Assembly: GCF_051020975.1 (NCBI RefSeq) | Contig: NW_027478166.1 | Coordinates: forward strand, 7,441,501 to 7,505,500 | Source: Osmia lignaria lignaria | Taxonomy: Eukaryota > Arthropoda > Insecta > Hymenoptera > Megachilidae | DNA: 64,000 nt | Direction: 5' to 3' | Part shown: piece after piece, positions 61,485-64,000 of the stretch | Position numbering within the stretch: position 1 is the stretch's first letter | Layout: every line of letters starts with the position of its first letter | The notes under the pieces: generated by a model | Told to the model about the DNA's origin: nothing | The model's database searches: none | Seen by the model: the letters and a program-made list of their open reading frames with translations, nothing else | Made by a program: the position numbers and the translations under genes

Positions 61485-63738
61485 TCAGATGCGTAGTTCT
61501 CGAGATATATCAAGATATTTAAAAGTTCCGAAGCCGCACCAACATAATAGAGATACAGAAACACCGTGGCCCCTTTCTTTGAGATAACTCTGCACTATTG
61601 CGAGCTGTAAATGCCACTTCCAGCTTAGCTGTGCAGAAGAAGAACAACAAGAAGAAGACATATCTCGAAATATGTCCGTCAGGCCCCTTCCCTTGAGATA
61701 TATCTGCAAATATCTCGGAAACGAAGCGAGCTATGGCAAAATGTTAAGAGACCTTTTTTGTAGAGAATTATGTTTCCTACAATTTATGTTCTATGATATT
61801 TTTTGATCAGAAGCGTAGTTTTCGAGATATATCGAGATATTTAAAAGTTCCAAAGCCGCACCAACATAATAGAGATACAGAAACACCGTGGCCCCTTTCT
61901 TTGAGATAACTCTGCACTATTGCGAGCTGCAAATGCCACTTCCAGCTTAGCTGTGCAGAGGAGGAACAACAAGAAGAAGAAATATCTCGAAATATGTCCG
62001 TCAGGCCAGTTCCTTTGAGCTGAATCTGCAAATATCTCGGAAACGAAGCGAGCTATGGCAAAATGTTAAGAGACGTTTTTTGTAGAGAATTATGTTTCCT
62101 ACAATTTATGTTCTATGATATTTTTTGATCAGAAGCGTAGTTTTCGAGATATATCGAGATATTTAAAAGTTCCAAAGCCGCACCAACATAATAGAGATAC
62201 AGAAACACCGTGGCCCCTTTCTTTGAGATAACTCTGCACTATTGCGAGCTGCAAATGCCACTTCCAGCTTAGCTGTGCAGAAGAAGAACAACAAGAAGAA
62301 GAAATATCTCGAAATATGTCCGTCAGGCCCCTTCCCTTGAGATAAATCTGCAAATATCTCGGAAACGAAGAGAGCTATGGCAAAATGTTAAGAGACCTTT
62401 TGTGTAGAGAATTAAGTTTCCTACTTTTTATGTTCTATGATATTTTTTGATCTGATGCGTAGTTCTCGAGATATATCAAGATATTTAAAAGTTCCGAAGC
62501 CGCACCAACATAATAGAGATACAGAAACACCGTGGCCCCGTTCTTTGAGATAACTCTGCACTATTGCGAGCTGTAAATGCCACTTCCAGCTTAGCTGTGC
62601 AGAAGAAGAACAACAAGAAGAAGAAATATCTCGAAATATGTCCGTCAGGCCCCTTCCCTTGAGATATATCTGCAAATATCTCGGAAACGAAGCGAGCTAT
62701 GGCAAAATGTTAAGAGACCTTTTTTGTAGAGAATTATGTTTCCTACAATTTATGTTCTATGATATTTTTTGATCAGAAGCGTAGTTTTCGAGATATATCG
62801 AGATATTTAAAAGTTCCGAAGCCGCGCCAACATAATAGAGATACAGAAACACCGTGGCCCCTTTCGTTGAGATAACTCTGCACTAGTGCGAGCCGCAAAT
62901 GCCACTTCCAGCTTAGCTGTGCAGAAGAAGAACAACAAGAAGAAGAAATATCTCGAAATATGTCCGTCAGGCCCCTTCCCTTGAGATATATCTGCAAATA
63001 TCTCGGAAACGAAGCGAGCTATGGCAAAATGTTAAGAGACCTTTTTTGTAGAGAATTATGTTTCGTACAATTTATGTTCTATGATATTTTTTGGTCAGAA
63101 GCGTAGTTTTCGAGATATATCGAGATATTTAAAAGTTCCAAAGCCGCACCAACATAATAGAGATACAGAAACACCGTGGCCCCTTTCTTTGAGATAACTC
63201 TGCACTAGTGCGAGCCGCAAATGCCACTTCCAGCTTAGCTGTGCAGAAGAAGAACAACAAGAAGAAGAAATATCTCGAAATATGTCCGTCAGGCCCCTTC
63301 CCTTGAGATAAATCTGCAAATATCTCGGAAACGAAGCGAGCTATGGCAAAATGTTGAGAGACCTTTTTTGTAGAGAATTAAGTTTCCTACGTTTTATGTT
63401 CTATGATATTTTTTGATCAGATGCGTAGTTCTCGAGATATATCAAGATATTTAAAAGTTCCGAAGCCGCACCAACATAATAGAGATACAGAAACACCGTG
63501 GCCCCTTTCTTTGAGATAACTCTGCACTATTGCGAGCTGCAAATGCCACTTCCAGCTTAGCTGTGCAGAAGAAGAACATCAAGAAGAAGAAATATCTCGA
63601 AATATGTCCGTCAGGCCCCTTCCCTTGAGATAAATCTGCAAATATCTCGGAAACGAAGAGAGCTATGGCAAAATGTTAAGAGACCTTTTTTGTAGAGAAT
63701 TAAGTTTCCTACTTTTTATGTTCTATGATATTTTTTGA
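61485..63738 (+). repeat. Ordinary monomers 61485-63738
   Basis: Seven monomers. Units 61807 and 62129 share a B head with CCAAAG but differ in internal copy B. Unit 62451 has GATCTGATGCG and GGCCCCGTTC; unit 62773 has GCGCCAACATAATAG and TTTCGTTGAG. Unit 63417 has GAACATCAAG, which puts a stop in the common minus-strand frame, as in 59553. Confidence 0.85.
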
Positions 63739-64000
63739 TCTGATGCGTAGTTCTCGAGATATATCAAGATATTTAAAAGTTCCGAAGCCGCACCAACATA
63801 ATAGAGATACAGAAACACCGTGGCCCCTTTCTTTGAGATAACTCTGCACTATTGCGAGCTGTAAATGCCACTTCCAGCTTAGCTGTGCAGAAGAAGCACA
63901 ACAAGAAGAAGAAATATCTCGAAATATGTCCGTCAGGCCCCTTCCCTTGAGATATATCTGCAAATATCTCGGAAACGAAGCGAGCTATGGCAAAATGTTA
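63739..64000 (+). repeat. Right partial monomer
   Basis: The last 262 bp are an A-headed unit cut at AAAATGTTA by the window edge. It carries GATCTGATG just before and in its head, GCTGTAAATG, and GAAGCACAAC, and matches monomer 59875. The array evidently continues to the right. Confidence 0.9.

Larger units (their letters stand above)
1..64000 (+). repeat. 322-bp satellite DNA array, 197 complete monomers plus two partial ones
   Basis: The same 322-bp unit recurs head to tail from edge to edge, always in one orientation. From the linker TCA at 310, unit starts fall every 322 bp (632, 954, 1276 and so on) up to 63739, with a total slip of only 5 bp. Monomers differ mainly by substitutions and group into local subfamilies. 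The unit is about 39% G+C with CpG close to expectation. Nothing else interrupts the array: no transposon, no unique DNA, no inversion. Known biology of such arrays (unequal crossover, gene conversion, heterochromatin) explains the pattern. Whether it is centromeric, pericentromeric or on a supernumerary chromosome cannot be decided from the sequence. All stretches without a separate entry are ordinary monomers of this array. Confidence 0.98.

Noticed and set aside
632..63963. Tandem family of about 190 small Ser/Cys-rich proteins on the minus strand
   Set aside because: They repeat with the satellite period, mostly start with TTG, have no promoter or spacing of their own, and show amino-acid changing variation. 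The longer versions (79, 84, 87 and 100 codons) only reflect loss of a stop or gain of an ATG in the linker.
1..64000. CRISPR array
   Set aside because: The whole 322-bp unit is repeated without unique spacers between short repeats.
1..64000. Array of ribosomal, snRNA or histone genes
   Set aside because: The unit is too short, has no recognisable conserved RNA or histone sequence, and stops are frequent in most frames.
1..64000. One fixed higher-order repeat as in human alpha satellite
   Set aside because: Block sizes are 3, 4, 7, 10, 10 and 11 monomers, plus displaced copies at spacings of 9, 12, 18, 20 and 26. No single order number holds over the window.

Overview
The whole 64 kb is one uninterrupted tandem satellite DNA array. 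I found no protein-coding gene, RNA gene, mobile element or CRISPR array, and no unique flanking sequence at either edge. The unit is 322 bp. In a register that starts at the TCA of the TTTGATCAGA linker, the window holds a left partial unit (1-309), 197 complete monomers (310-63738) and a right partial unit (63739-64000). All monomers have the same orientation. The consensus I read off is 126 G+C in 322 (about 39%) and has 11 CpG dinucleotides, close to the number expected from its base composition.

The organism is eukaryotic: a homogenised satellite of this size with multi-monomer higher-order duplications is typical of centromeric or pericentromeric heterochromatin or a satellite-rich chromosome. 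Unreduced CpG argues against a heavily CpG-methylated vertebrate or plant genome. An insect or other invertebrate fits, but I cannot name the species or satellite family from sequence alone.

Layout by local monomer subfamilies: 1-13 kb is built from 3-, 4- and 7-monomer duplications; 13-27 kb is a mosaic with displaced copies of a 6-monomer block; 27-44 kb is dominated by a 10-monomer duplication (about 33.5-40.0 kb) and shorter cassettes; 44-57 kb has a 10-monomer duplication (about 44.3-50.8 kb) overlapped by an almost perfect 11-monomer duplication (49.9-57.0 kb); 57-64 kb holds single-monomer duplications and the start of a 12-monomer repeat that leaves the window. The order number keeps changing, so this is local unequal exchange, not one chromosome-wide higher-order repeat.

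Two linked linker haplotypes (type A with CTCGAG, type B with TTCGAG and a second CGAGATAT) alternate along the array, and several monomers are clear recombinants. Each monomer contains a diverged internal duplication at 114 bp spacing, a GAA-rich tract and short dyad symmetries. The array is strikingly conservative in length: only three monomers deviate from 322 bp (one of 319, two of 321), and the two 321-bp ones are copies of a single event.

The reading frames present in nearly every monomer (74 codons on the minus strand, occasionally 111 on the plus strand) are by-products of the repetition and are not annotated as genes. I did not find a new protein-based system here; the points of interest are the array's architecture and its recombination history.
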